Shown here piece after piece: positions 41,853-51,527 of a stretch of DNA of 64,000 nt (positions within the stretch are counted from its first letter, which is position 1; each line of letters opens with the position of its first letter). Origin of the DNA: Paenibacillus sinopodophylli. Its GTDB lineage: Bacteria > Bacillota > Bacilli > Paenibacillales > Paenibacillaceae. The translations under genes were made by a program, and so were the position numbers. Below the pieces are notes generated by a model. That model was not told the DNA's origin. It saw only the letters and a program-made list of their open reading frames with translations, and ran no database searches. Where the stretch lies: assembly GCF_005930355.1 (NCBI RefSeq), contig NZ_VDBO01000008.1, positions 62,001 to 126,000 of the forward strand, in the 5' to 3' direction.

Positions 41853-42896
41853 ATGGCGACGATAAAAGATATTGCGCAGGAGGCAGGTGTTTCAGCCGCT
41901 ACCGTATCTAGAGTTCTGAATAATGATACTAGCCTTGCAGTCAGCGAGGAAACGCGGTCCCGTATATTTAGCATTGCCGAGCAGCTGCAATATAAGCCGT
42001 CCAAGCTGCGAAGATTGAAAAAAGATGAGCAGCTGTCTCGACTGCAGTTCGGCTTGCTGATGTGGTCTACACTGGAAGATGAGCCTGAACATGAGGACCC
42101 TTATTTCTCATCTATTCGCAAAGGCATTGAAATGCGATGCGAGGAACTTGGCATTCAAATCGTCAAACTGCTCCGCGGCAATAGCCGCATGGATATGCAG
42201 CCTGTTCATGAACTGGATGGTGTAATCGTTGTAGGTTCTATTGACGACAGCGATGTTCGTCACCTCTACAGCAACGAGAATCGTCTCGTTTTCGTGAATC
42301 ATTCTGGTGCGCTTAATGAGTATGACACGGTTAAGCTTCATTTCGAGCAGGCAACAAAGGCTGTTATTACACATTTAATCGAGCTAGGACATAAGCGAAT
42401 AGGCTATATTGGGGGCAATGACCATGTACATCGCTTGAGCCGTCAACATCAGGCGATAGAAGTGGATGAACCGCGTCGTATTTTTTTCGAGCAGATCATG
42501 CGGGAGCATGGCATATTCGATGAAAGCTTTATGATGATGTCGAGCTGGTCATCTACAAGCGGGTATGAGGCGATGAATCGGCTGCTTCAGCAAGAAGTGC
42601 TTCCTACCGCTTGCTTTATTGCGAGCGATCCTATGGCTGTAGGCGCCTTGCGTGCCCTGCATGAGCATGGTCTTCGTGTGCCAGAGGATATGGCTGTCGT
42701 CGGGTTTGATGATATTGAGATTTCTGCCTATCTGAATCCACCGCTCACCACAGTGCGTGTGTATACGGAGCATATGGGCAGATCGGCAGTACAATTACTG
42801 CTTGAGAGAATGGAAGGCCGCGAAGCAGCCGTGCATATGACGATCAACACGACGCTCATTGTTCGGGAGAGTTGTGGCAGCATGCAGCTACAATAA
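41853..42896 (+). CDS. LacI-family transcriptional regulator
   Basis: Regulator of 347 residues. ATG 41853 follows GGAGTG; an in-frame ATG at 41841 would place that site inside the gene. The LacI helix-turn-helix and hinge are clear (ATIKDIAQEAGVSAATVSRVLNN, residues 2-24), followed by a periplasmic-binding-like effector domain with HLIELGHKRIGYIGG and ACFIASDPMAVGALRALHEHGLRVPEDMAVVGFDD. The alpha-galactosidase gene begins 35 bases downstream, so it probably controls alpha-galactoside use. Confidence 0.93.
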   Translation: MATIKDIAQEAGVSAATVSRVLNNDTSLAVSEETRSRIFSIAEQLQYKPSKLRRLKKDEQLSRLQFGLLMWSTLEDEPEHEDPYFSSIRKGIEMRCEELGIQIVKLLRGNSRMDMQPVHELDGVIVVGSIDDSDVRHLYSNENRLVFVNHSGALNEYDTVKLHFEQATKAVITHLIELGHKRIGYIGGNDHVHRLSRQHQAIEVDEPRRIFFEQIMREHGIFDESFMMMSSWSSTSGYEAMNRLLQQEVLPTACFIASDPMAVGALRALHEHGLRVPEDMAVVGFDDIEISAYLNPPLTTVRVYTEHMGRSAVQLLLERMEGREAAVHMTINTTLIVRESCGSMQLQ

Positions 42897-42931
42897 AGGG
42901 ATAAACATACACAATATCGGGAGGTTTTATT

Positions 42932-45124
42932 TTGACTATTCAATTTGATCAAGAGCGTTCATTGTTCCACTTGCAATCGAAGGATACAAGCTATGTCATT
43001 CATGTAACAAAAACCGGCTATCCCGCGCATATTTATTGGGGAAAGAAGCTTAGAAACGTACAGCTGGAGCGCCTGCTGGAGCTGAAAGAACGAGCTTCCT
43101 TCACGCCGAGCACAGAGATCGATCAGCTGGAACTGTCACTGGATACGCTCCCTCATGAATATCCAGCCTATGGAAATTCCGATTTCCGGATCCCTGCCTT
43201 TCAAGCGAAGCTTCCGAACGGATCGACAGTAACGGATCTTCGGTATGACTCTTACCGCATCGTAGACGGGAAGCCGGCTCTTGAAGGATTGCCATCGACG
43301 TATGTGGAGAGTGATGATGAAGCTCAAACACTTGAGATTACATTGAAGGACGAGCTGATCGGCCTTTCTGTTATATTAACGTATACCGTATTTGAGCAGT
43401 GGGATGCGATTACGCGTTCGGCTAGAATCGTTAACAATGGCAACGGTGTACTGGAGCTTCAGCGTGCATTAAGCCTTAGTCTCGATTTCTCGCATGATCA
43501 ATTCGAAATGCTTCAGCTCTCGGGCGCATGGATTCGCGAGCGTCATATTCATAAGCGCAAGCTTGTGCCTGGTCTGCAATCGGTAGAGAGCCGCAGAGGT
43601 TCAAGCAGCCATATGCAAAATCCGTTTATTGCTTTGTTATCAGAAGGCGCAACTGAGGATCATGGGGATGTATATGGCGTCAATCTAGTCTATAGCGGAA
43701 ACTTCGCAGCAGGCGTCGAAGTGGATCAATTCCATGCAGCGCGTCTATTCATCGGAATTAACCCATTTGATTTCAACTGGAGACTTGAAGCGGGCGAGCA
43801 TTTCCAGACGCCGGAAGCGGTTATGGTTCATTCCGAGAACGGGCTTGGCGGTCTGTCACGCAGCTTCCATGATCTATATCGCTCCCGCTTGATCCGCGGC
43901 ACCTTCCGTGATCAGACACGTCCAATTCTTGTGAACAACTGGGAAGCGACGTATTTCAAATTCAATGCAGACAAGATTGAGGACATCGCACGGGCAGGGC
44001 AAGAGCTTGGCATTGAGCTATTCGTTCTTGATGACGGCTGGTTCGGCAAGCGTGACAATGACGATACGTCACTGGGCGATTGGTTTGTAGACCGCAATAA
44101 GCTGCCGAATGGACTTGAGGACTTGGTTAGCCGCGTGAAACGTTTGGATATGCAGTTCGGCTTGTGGTTTGAGCCGGAAATGATTTCTCCTGTGAGTGAG
44201 CTTTACAAAGCACATCCAGATTGGTGTCTGCATATTGAAGATCGTAGGCGTACACAAGCGAGAAAACAGCTGATTCTTGATCTTTCTCGCGAGGACGTTC
44301 AACAATATATCGTGAAATCGATTTCTGATATTCTCTCAAGCGCGCCGATCACATATGTGAAGTGGGACATGAACCGCAATATGACGGAAATCGGTTCGGC
44401 TTTGCTTCCTGCAGAACGTCAGCGTGAGACTGCTCACCGTTATATGCTTGGACTTTATTCGGTGCTTGAACAAATTACGTCTGCTTTCCCGGATGTATTG
44501 TTCGAGAGCTGTTCAGGTGGCGGAGGACGCTTCGACGCAGGTATGCTGTACTATATGCCGCAAACTTGGACAAGCGACAATTCGGATGCGGTATCTCGTC
44601 TGAAAATTCAATACGGAACTAGCATCGTGTATCCAGTAAGTGCGATGGGTGCTCACGTTTCTGCCGTTCCTAACCATCAGGTTGGCCGCATTACTTCCCT
44701 GGAGACAAGGGGAAATGTAGCGTTGTCCGGCAACTTTGGTTATGAGCTTGATTTGACACAGTTCACTGAGGAAGACAAGGTAACGGTGAAGGAACAGGTT
44801 GCGCTGTACAAGGATGTGCGCCATCTAGTGCAATTCGGAGATTTCTATCGTTTGCTTAGCCCGTTCGAGGGCAATGAGACGGCTTGGATGTTCGTATCGA
44901 AGGATAAGAGCGAAGCGTTTGTCGTGTATGTCTCCGTCCTGCAAGAGCCGAATCCTAAGCTTGACCGCTTGCGTCTGAAAGGCCTTGATCCTAACCGGGA
45001 TTACAAGCTGCATGGCGAAGAAACGGTATATGGCGGCGATCAGCTCTTGTACGCGGGTCTTGCAGCACCACAATTTTTCGGCGATTATGCAAGCAAGGTG
45101 TACCGTTTGAACGCAGTAGAGTAG
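42932..45124 (+). CDS. GH36 alpha-galactosidase
   Basis: Alpha-galactosidase of 730 residues, the typical length of tetrameric bacterial GH36 enzymes, starting at TTG 42932 behind GGGAGG. The nucleophile is D479 in KWDMNRNMTE and the acid/base is D549 in SDNSDAVSRL; the substrate loop is ELFVLDDGWFGKRDNDDTSLGDW, and the CSGGGGRFD motif is intact. It removes terminal alpha-1,6-galactose from raffinose-family sugars or galactomannan. There is no signal peptide, so it is cytoplasmic. Galactomannan side chains would link it to the mannosidase locus at the left, but that is inference. Confidence 0.95.
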   Translation: MTIQFDQERSLFHLQSKDTSYVIHVTKTGYPAHIYWGKKLRNVQLERLLELKERASFTPSTEIDQLELSLDTLPHEYPAYGNSDFRIPAFQAKLPNGSTVTDLRYDSYRIVDGKPALEGLPSTYVESDDEAQTLEITLKDELIGLSVILTYTVFEQWDAITRSARIVNNGNGVLELQRALSLSLDFSHDQFEMLQLSGAWIRERHIHKRKLVPGLQSVESRRGSSSHMQNPFIALLSEGATEDHGDVYGVNLVYSGNFAAGVEVDQFHAARLFIGINPFDFNWRLEAGEHFQTPEAVMVHSENGLGGLSRSFHDLYRSRLIRGTFRDQTRPILVNNWEATYFKFNADKIEDIARAGQELGIELFVLDDGWFGKRDNDDTSLGDWFVDRNKLPNGLEDLVSRVKRLDMQFGLWFEPEMISPVSELYKAHPDWCLHIEDRRRTQARKQLILDLSREDVQQYIVKSISDILSSAPITYVKWDMNRNMTEIGSALLPAERQRETAHRYMLGLYSVLEQITSAFPDVLFESCSGGGGRFDAGMLYYMPQTWTSDNSDAVSRLKIQYGTSIVYPVSAMGAHVSAVPNHQVGRITSLETRGNVALSGNFGYELDLTQFTEEDKVTVKEQVALYKDVRHLVQFGDFYRLLSPFEGNETAWMFVSKDKSEAFVVYVSVLQEPNPKLDRLRLKGLDPNRDYKLHGEETVYGGDQLLYAGLAAPQFFGDYASKVYRLNAVE

Positions 45125-45160
45125 CATTCCGCGCTCTTTAAGCAGCAGGAACGATAAGAA

Positions 45161-45205
45161 AAGGACTGTCAAAGAGACTTGAATCTCTTGGACAGTCCTT
45201 TTTGT
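45161..45205 (+). terminator. Strong terminator after the alpha-galactosidase gene
   Basis: AAGGACTGTC-AAAGAGA pairs with TCTCTTGGACAGTCCTT and TTTTT follows. Confidence 0.92.
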
Positions 45206-45248
45206 TAATTGGGGTAAAAAAGAGAATGACGGTATGTATACGAAGTGA

Positions 45249-45551
45249 TTAGCCTGCTGAGCTTGATACGGCTGCTGCTACTACGATTACGGCAATAACA
45301 GCGTAGATAGCGAGTATAATGGCTGCCCACAGCAAGGAAGCTTTGAAATAGTTTTTTTTCGTCGGATTGCCTTCACCGAACGCCCAAACAAACATCATAA
45401 TGATATTTACGATTGGAATGATTAGGATAAGTGTTGTAATCATCCATTCTTTCACTGTAATAACGGGTGATACCTGCTGTTGGTACTGGTTCTGGTCATA
45501 GCCATAGCCGGGAACACCTGAATTGATTTGCGGTTGTTGATATTGATCCAT
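45249..45551 (-). CDS. Small membrane protein of unknown function
   Basis: Protein of 100 residues starting at the ATG at 45551 with AAAGGAG upstream. The first 30 residues are Gln/Tyr/Gly-rich (MDQYQQPQINSGVPGYGYDQ), followed by two hydrophobic helices (WMITTLILIIPIVNIIMMFVWAFG and the C-terminal LLWAAIILAIYAVIAVIVV). This layout is common among small Bacillus and Paenibacillus membrane proteins. No function can be assigned. Confidence 0.8.
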   Translation of the reverse strand: MDQYQQPQINSGVPGYGYDQNQYQQQVSPVITVKEWMITTLILIIPIVNIIMMFVWAFGEGNPTKKNYFKASLLWAAIILAIYAVIAVIVVAAAVSSSAG

Positions 45552-45847
45552 TATATTCGCTCCTTTGGTTTCCTTGTGCTGTAACAATTCGTTCACAACT
45601 TATTATATATAGATTTCTAGTGAATACAACCCTTATTTATGTAAATATTATCATTAAATTTTTAAATATTGTATGGATTGTCCAAATATAAAGCGATCAG
45701 CTGCTCGGATTATGTCGATAAACCAAGAAGGCTATTTATCTATTAAACATATATTACAATCTTCAAACTTTTTTTTGAAAAGGTTTCTAATAGGCTCGCC
45801 CTTGACGTTACGCCAAGGTTTATACTCGGTTCAAAAGGGATGAAATT

Positions 45848-46065
45848 ATGGAAATGAAAGAAGTTAAGTATACGGGGCGTTCGCAAAGCTAACTGGTGTA
45901 ACCTAAAGGATGCTGCGCTATTACGATTATAAAGAGCTGTTGAAGCCGTCTTTTCCAAACAAGCATGGATATCGTTTCTATATAGAAAGGGATATTATGG
46001 TTTTGCAAAATGTATTAACATTGAAATATTTGGATTATTCGCCGGAGAGTCATCCCTTTGTATAG
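45848..46065 (+). pseudogene. Inactivated MerR-family regulator
   Basis: A MerR-type DNA-binding domain can be read with faults: MEMKEVKYTG, then in another frame AFAKLTGVT, an in-frame TAA, then RMLRYYDYKELLKPSFPN and further to GYRFYIERDIMVLQNV, ending in a stop at 46063. Thus there is at least one frameshift and one nonsense change. The effector domain is missing; the DNA down to about 46260 shows only scraps. The two flanking gaps (45552-45847 and 46066-46521) contain no other gene. Confidence 0.75.
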
Positions 46066-46269
46066 AAAGCTTGTCCAGCAGCAAGATTTGCAGCAGTAAC
46101 TTCCTTACTGGGTATATGCGATAGGACATTGAATGGCGCAATGCTGAATCTCATTTTTCAGTACGATCGAGGGCTGACGTGATCAAAGTAGTGCATACGT
46201 CTATGTCCTTCTCGGTAGATGGAGAATCATTGATGCTGGCTGCGGAGCAGTCAAATATCCTTATTGTTA

Positions 46270-46300
46270 GCAAAGAGGTAGGCTCAGTCTGCCTCTTTGT
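46270..46300. terminator. Hairpin in the gap before the monooxygenase operon
   Basis: GCAAAGAGG pairs with CCTCTTTGTG region arms; the right side ends without a T-run, so it may be an old terminator of the decayed MerR region. Confidence 0.5.
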
Positions 46301-46521
46301 GCTGTTCTTAGTTGTTGCCCGATGTAAACGAGCGCATTGAATTATTATATATAGCTATAGAATTTATCTATTATGTAAGTGATTGACTGGATTTGAATAC
46401 AGATGATAGACTCTTCTCAACATAATACCAACAAAACCTATTTGAATTATTGAGTATTGAAAAGCAATTGAGTAAAACAGATGAGAGCTGTAGTTACTAT
46501 TAAACGAGGGGCGGAGAAAGT

Positions 46522-47916
46522 ATGGGAGAGCAACGTAAACTAAGATTGGGTGCCGTATTGCATGGAGCTGGAGGCAATTTTGCTGGCTGGAGACATCCAG
46601 ATGCTGTGGCAGACGCAAGTGTGAACTTTGCATTTTATAAACAGCAGGCCATTAAAGCAGAGGAAGGAAAGTTCGATTTTCTATTTATTGCAGATGGGCT
46701 GTTTATTAATGAGAAATCCAATCCACATTTCTTGAATCGTTTCGAGCCGATTACGATTTTGTCAGCGCTTGGTGCAGTAACTTCGAATATTGGCCTGGTA
46801 GGTACTTTGTCTACCTCGTACAGTGAGCCTTTTACAGTATCTAGACAGTTTTCGTCCCTTGACCATATTAGCGGAGGGCGCGCAGGATGGAATGTCGTTA
46901 CTTCCCCGCTGGAAGGTACTGCACTCAACTACGGCCTCACGCTTAAGGAACATCCGGATCACAGCAAGCGTTACCGCATTGCAGCGGAATACTTGAAGGT
47001 GGCACGCGGCCTGTGGGATTCGTGGGAGGATGGCGCATTTGTCCGCAACAAGGAAACAGGTCAGTTTTTTGATAAAAGCAAGCTGCATGAGTTGAATCAC
47101 GAGGGGGAATTTTTCTCCGTTAAAGGTCCGCTCAATATCGGAAGGTCAAGACAGGGTCAGCCAGTCGTATTCCAAGCAGGTTCCTCCGAAAGCGGTCGGA
47201 ATTTAGCTGGTGCATCGGCAGACGCCGTGTTTACTAATCACGGTACATTAGAAGAGGCTAAAGCCTTCTATCAGGATGTGAAACGGAGAGCGACAGAGTA
47301 TGGCCGCTCGCCTGATGAAATTCTGATTTTCCCAGGCATCGGCGTAATTGTCGGTGAAACGGAGGAAGAAGCTGAGCGCAAATACCAAGAGGTTGCGAAC
47401 TTAATCAGCGTTGAGAACGCGCTCGATAATCTAGGTCGTTTTTTCGAGCATCATGACTTCAAACAATATCCGCTAGATGCACCGTTCCCGGAGCTTGGTG
47501 AGCTGGGCAAAAACAGCTTCCAAAGTACAACGGACAAAATTAAGCGCGAAGCACTGGAGGAGGGCTTAACACTGCGTCAAGTTGCACTTCGTTCGGCGAC
47601 ACCGCGAACACCTTTCATCGGAACACCGGAGAAGGTAGCTGATCTTATTCAAGAGTGGTTCGAGCAGGGAGCGATCGACGGATTCATCGTCGGAGCGGGC
47701 GTACCGACCGGCCTGGATGAGTTCGTTGAGCATGTTATTCCCGTTCTGCAACAGCGTGGCTTGTTCCGCCTTGCGTATGAATCAGATACATTGCGCGGCA
47801 ATTTAGGACTGCCAATTCCTGTGAACCGTTATGCCGAGCAGTCTGGCAAGCAAGAAGAATCAGAGGAACAATTCGCCTTGGAGGCTGCGGCAGCGCAGGC
47901 TAATCGATCCGTATAA
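46522..47916 (+). CDS. LLM-class flavin-dependent monooxygenase (NtaA/DszA type)
   Basis: Bacterial-luciferase-like monooxygenase of 464 residues, the length of the NtaA/SnaA/DszA/SsuD-like branch. Typical features are the start LRLGAVLHGAGGNFAGWRHPDA, the FMN-binding SRQFSSLDHISGGRAGWNVVTSPLEGTALNYGL and QPVVFQAGSSESGRNLAGASADAVFTNHG, and the C-terminal GTPEKVADLIQEWFEQGAIDGFIVGAG. It uses FMNH2 from a separate reductase and oxygen. RBS GGGGCGGAG. It leads an operon with an ABC importer. The probable job is to break down an imported organosulfur or amine compound. Confidence 0.92.
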   Translation: MGEQRKLRLGAVLHGAGGNFAGWRHPDAVADASVNFAFYKQQAIKAEEGKFDFLFIADGLFINEKSNPHFLNRFEPITILSALGAVTSNIGLVGTLSTSYSEPFTVSRQFSSLDHISGGRAGWNVVTSPLEGTALNYGLTLKEHPDHSKRYRIAAEYLKVARGLWDSWEDGAFVRNKETGQFFDKSKLHELNHEGEFFSVKGPLNIGRSRQGQPVVFQAGSSESGRNLAGASADAVFTNHGTLEEAKAFYQDVKRRATEYGRSPDEILIFPGIGVIVGETEEEAERKYQEVANLISVENALDNLGRFFEHHDFKQYPLDAPFPELGELGKNSFQSTTDKIKREALEEGLTLRQVALRSATPRTPFIGTPEKVADLIQEWFEQGAIDGFIVGAGVPTGLDEFVEHVIPVLQQRGLFRLAYESDTLRGNLGLPIPVNRYAEQSGKQEESEEQFALEAAAAQANRSV

Positions 47917-47946
47917 CCTAACTAGAATGAATGGGGAGAACTCGAA

Positions 47947-49617
47947 ATGTTAAGAAAAAAATCAGGCTGGAAATCCATTCTTGCTCTAACAGTTGTATTT
48001 GCACTCGTGCTTAGTGGGTGCGCAAGTACGGAGAAATCGGGAAATAGTAATAACGCTGCTGAGCCGTCGCCTAGTGCAGACGCGGCTGTAACGGCTGCGC
48101 CGCTCACAGGCGGAGAACTTTCTTATGCACTCGCTACCTCGCCAGATACGCTTGATCCACATCGCAGCGGCTTGGCTGTAGCTGTCCGTGCGATTCGTAC
48201 GATCCATGACAACTTAGTGGCGCAGCTTCCGGACGGGACGATCGCCCCATGGCTCGCTACAGAATGGGAAATATCAGAGGATGGCAAGAGCTATACATTC
48301 AAGCTGCGGCAGGATGTTAAGTTTCACGATGGCACACCGTTCAATGCTGAGGCTGTGAAGTTCAACTATGATCGGATTCTTAACCCGGAGACGAAGGCTG
48401 CTAATTCAGCTGCCTTGATTCGGCCTTATAAATCATCCGAGGTTATTGATGAATATACGGTTAAGCTGAATCTAGAAACACCGTCCAATGCTTTTCTCGG
48501 CAATCTAAGCCAAGCGCTTGTCAGCATCGTATCGCCGACAGCTGCGCAGAAATATGGCGATCAGTTGGGCAAGAATCCAGTAGGAACCGGTCCCTTCAAA
48601 TTTGTAAGCTGGGAAGAAAATTCACAGATTACCGTTGAGCGAAACGCTGATTACAACTGGGCTCCTCCGCTCGTAGAGAACCAAAAAGCGCCATACCTGG
48701 ATAAAGTCATTTTCAAGATTGCGCCCGAGGAAGCTACGCGAATCGGCAGCGTACAGAGCGGCCAGGTGCTTGCTGGTGAAACGATTCCTCCACAGAACAT
48801 TCTAGCTCTGGAGAAGGACGAGAAGCTTCAGTTGTTCAAAGCGAATACACAAGGCTTGCCGTACACCTTATTCATTAACCAAAACAAAGCGCCTTGGAAT
48901 GAATTGAAAGCAAGGCAGGCACTGCAAGCAGCTATTGATGTTGATGCGATTGTTAAAACCTTGTACTTAGGTACATATGACCGCGCATGGTCGCCGCTTA
49001 CCCCTGGAACCTTCGGTTACGACAAGTCGCTTGAGGGCGGAGTGAAGCCTGATTTGGATAAAGCGAATGCACTCCTAGAGGAGCTTGGCTATGTGAAGGG
49101 CGCAGATGGCATACGTGTTAAGGATGGCAAGAAGCTGACTCTGCACTATGTAGACGGCTCGCCGAACCGTGAGAAAAGAAATGACATCGCAGCAATCATC
49201 CAGCAGCAACTGAAGCAAATTGGTGTTGCAGTAGAGGTGGAAATTACGAAGGATGTTCGCTCGATCGTATTCGAGAGTGCCAATTATGATATCTATGGCA
49301 ACAGCCAGGTAAACTCCGATCCGGAGGCACTGCGTTCCTTCTACCATTCAGGAGCAGCGAGCGTGGGAGGGAAACAGAATCTTCCAGCTTACAAAAACGC
49401 TGAAGTCGACAGTTGGATTGACCAAGGCTTGGTTGAGAAGGATACCGCTAAGCGGCAGGAGCTTTATGCGAATGTACAGAAGGCGATCATTGAGCAGGCC
49501 GTTATCATTCCAATTTATGTATTCCCTTATACAATCGCGGCTTCTAAGACGGTGCAGGGTATCAAATTCGATTCGCTTGCGTACCCGTTGTTTAATGACA
49601 CGTTCATCCAGAAATAA
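47947..49617 (+). CDS. Peptide/nickel-type ABC transporter substrate-binding lipoprotein
   Basis: Family 5 solute-binding lipoprotein of 556 residues. The N-terminal signal ends in lipobox LSGC at about residue 25, followed by a Ser/Ala/Pro linker. The SBP_bac_5 core is clear: LATSPDTLDPHR, then EDGKSYTFKLRQDVKFHDGTPFNAEAVKFNYDRI and GTGPFKFVSWE. It binds the substrate outside the cell and hands it to the two permeases encoded next. It is likely to carry the substrate or precursor of the upstream monooxygenase. Confidence 0.93.
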   Translation: MLRKKSGWKSILALTVVFALVLSGCASTEKSGNSNNAAEPSPSADAAVTAAPLTGGELSYALATSPDTLDPHRSGLAVAVRAIRTIHDNLVAQLPDGTIAPWLATEWEISEDGKSYTFKLRQDVKFHDGTPFNAEAVKFNYDRILNPETKAANSAALIRPYKSSEVIDEYTVKLNLETPSNAFLGNLSQALVSIVSPTAAQKYGDQLGKNPVGTGPFKFVSWEENSQITVERNADYNWAPPLVENQKAPYLDKVIFKIAPEEATRIGSVQSGQVLAGETIPPQNILALEKDEKLQLFKANTQGLPYTLFINQNKAPWNELKARQALQAAIDVDAIVKTLYLGTYDRAWSPLTPGTFGYDKSLEGGVKPDLDKANALLEELGYVKGADGIRVKDGKKLTLHYVDGSPNREKRNDIAAIIQQQLKQIGVAVEVEITKDVRSIVFESANYDIYGNSQVNSDPEALRSFYHSGAASVGGKQNLPAYKNAEVDSWIDQGLVEKDTAKRQELYANVQKAIIEQAVIIPIYVFPYTIAASKTVQGIKFDSLAYPLFNDTFIQK

Positions 49618-49675
49618 GCTGCTTCTCCATAACGCGGCTTTGCTCTAACTGCAATTAACGTTCAGGAGGCCAGTG

Positions 49676-50602
49676 ATGCTAAAGACGGTTATTATTCGGT
49701 TGTTCACCTCATTATTGGTCATTCTCGGCTCACTCGTACTCGTATTTGTCATTGTGTATCTATTGCCGGGTGATCCAGTGCTGTCCATGGTAGATCCGAG
49801 TACAGTTTCTCCTGAGGTGCTGGCCAGTCTGCGGGCGCAGCTTGGCGTGGACCGACCGCTTTATGAACAGTTCGCATCCTATGCTTGGAAGGTGCTGCAT
49901 GGCGATTTCGGACAATCGATTCTGAACGACGAGCCGGTGCTTCCCAAAATCATTGCGCATTTGCCGGCTACGCTCGCCTTGACAGCTGCAAGCTGCTTCA
50001 TTGCCGCCGTTGTTGGAATATGGCTTGGGGTATTGTCTGCCATTCACAAGGATCGCTGGATTGATATTACGGCAAGGATTGTTGGGTTATTCGGAATATC
50101 AATGCCTACGTTCTGGTCAGGTATTCTCCTCATTCTTATTTTCTCCATCACGCTGGACTGGTTTCCTGCGATGGGCTCAGATGGCTGGAAGACGCTCGTT
50201 CTTCCAGCAGTGGGCCTTGGTATTGTCGGGGCGGGCTTTGTTGTCAGACTTGTTCGCAACAGCATGCTGGAGGTTATTAATGAACCGTTCATCGTAACAC
50301 TGCGCGCCAAGGGAATAGCGGAGAAGCTGGTCATGTATCGTCATGCCCTTCGCAATGCGCTTATACCAGCTTTGACGATGATTGGTGTGCTGAGCGGTGA
50401 GTTGCTTGCAGGCACGGTTGTGATCGAGACGGTATTCTCACGCCAAGGCATTGGCAGAGTCATTTCGGATGCGCTAATGGCCAAGGACTTGCCTGTCGTA
50501 CAGGGGGTCGTCTTTTTCTCGGCAATCATGTACGTCTTGATTAACTTAATTGTGGATCTCTCTTATCGGGTCATTGACCCGAGGGTGAGGCGTTCACAAT
50601 AG
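49676..50602 (+). CDS. ABC transporter permease (DppB-like)
   Basis: Permease of 308 residues. ATG 49676 follows AGGAGG; a GTG 3 bases before is in frame. The N-terminal helix (VIIRLFTSLLVILGSLVLVFVIVYLLPGDP) and the core LAGTVVIETVFSRQGIGRVISDALMAKDLPVVQG are typical of DppB/OppB. About six helices. Partner of the DppC-like protein. Confidence 0.93.
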   Translation: MLKTVIIRLFTSLLVILGSLVLVFVIVYLLPGDPVLSMVDPSTVSPEVLASLRAQLGVDRPLYEQFASYAWKVLHGDFGQSILNDEPVLPKIIAHLPATLALTAASCFIAAVVGIWLGVLSAIHKDRWIDITARIVGLFGISMPTFWSGILLILIFSITLDWFPAMGSDGWKTLVLPAVGLGIVGAGFVVRLVRNSMLEVINEPFIVTLRAKGIAEKLVMYRHALRNALIPALTMIGVLSGELLAGTVVIETVFSRQGIGRVISDALMAKDLPVVQGVVFFSAIMYVLINLIVDLSYRVIDPRVRRSQ

Positions 50603-50617
50603 CAAAGGTGGGACAGA

Positions 50618-51511
50618 ATGAAGGAGACCGCGCTTGCCAAATTGACTTGGCCCCGGGTAAGGGCTTCAAGGCGCCTTGCAACTAGAAGGGCTAAGCTTAA
50701 TGTATCGAGTCTACTCATATATGCTGCAGGATTTATCATTGTTTTTATCGTGCTAAGTGCATTGTTCCCGGGGCAAATTGCCCCCTATTCCCCAACAGAG
50801 ATGGTCATGACCGACATTATGCTGCCGCCAAGCCTTACGCATTTGTTCGGTACTGATTATTACGGCCGCGATGTATTCAGCGTGGTTGTCTATGGCAGTC
50901 GTGATTCGTTGTTAATCGGTTTGGCCTCTGTGCTTGCTGGTGGATTGCTTGGTGCTTCTATCGGTGCTCTCTCGGGCTTCCTAGGCGGTATATTCGATAC
51001 AATTATCATGGGGTTTATTGAGGTGCTGATGACGATCCCAGGCATTCTATTCGCACTGGCCATCGCAGCAGCGATGGGACCAAGCCTATTCAACGTAGTG
51101 CTTGCCGTTGCCTTGTCTTCAGTTCCTGGTTATGCCCGAGTATTCCGTGGTCAAATTATTAGTGTCAAAGGGCGGTCGTTTATAACGGCGGCACGCTCAG
51201 TAGGCGCAGGCAATTTGCGTATTTTCTTCCGGCATGTTCTACCGAATGCATGGTCACCGCTGCTTGTTATGGCGACGATTGGCTTAGGCACCTCGATATT
51301 AGTAGGTTCTGGGCTTAGCTTTCTCGGACTCGGCGTCATCAAGGAAATTCCCGATTGGGGCACGCTCCTGTCACAAGGAAGAGGCTATTTGACTGTGGCG
51401 TGGTGGATGTCTACCTTCCCAGGTCTTGCGATTACACTTCTCGTGCTGTCTGTCAATTTGCTGGGCGACAAGCTTAGGGATCATATCGATCCTAAGAAGA
51501 GCAGAGTATAA
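50618..51511 (+). CDS. ABC transporter permease (DppC-like)
   Basis: Permease of 297 residues with the DppC/OppC pattern: LFGTDYYGRDVFSVVVYGSRDSLLIGLASVLAG near residue 70 and the ATPase-contact loop ARSVGAGNLRIFFRHVLPN. About six helices; the N-terminal 25 residues are basic and cytoplasmic. Starts 16 bases after the DppB-like gene. Forms the importer channel with it. Confidence 0.93.
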   Translation: MKETALAKLTWPRVRASRRLATRRAKLNVSSLLIYAAGFIIVFIVLSALFPGQIAPYSPTEMVMTDIMLPPSLTHLFGTDYYGRDVFSVVVYGSRDSLLIGLASVLAGGLLGASIGALSGFLGGIFDTIIMGFIEVLMTIPGILFALAIAAAMGPSLFNVVLAVALSSVPGYARVFRGQIISVKGRSFITAARSVGAGNLRIFFRHVLPNAWSPLLVMATIGLGTSILVGSGLSFLGLGVIKEIPDWGTLLSQGRGYLTVAWWMSTFPGLAITLLVLSVNLLGDKLRDHIDPKKSRV

Positions 51512-51527
51512 GGAGGAGGCATTCACT

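Noticed and set aside
45743..45958. Minus-strand open frame of 71 codons near the MerR remnant
   Set aside because: It overlaps the recognisable MerR pieces on the other strand and has no start signal.
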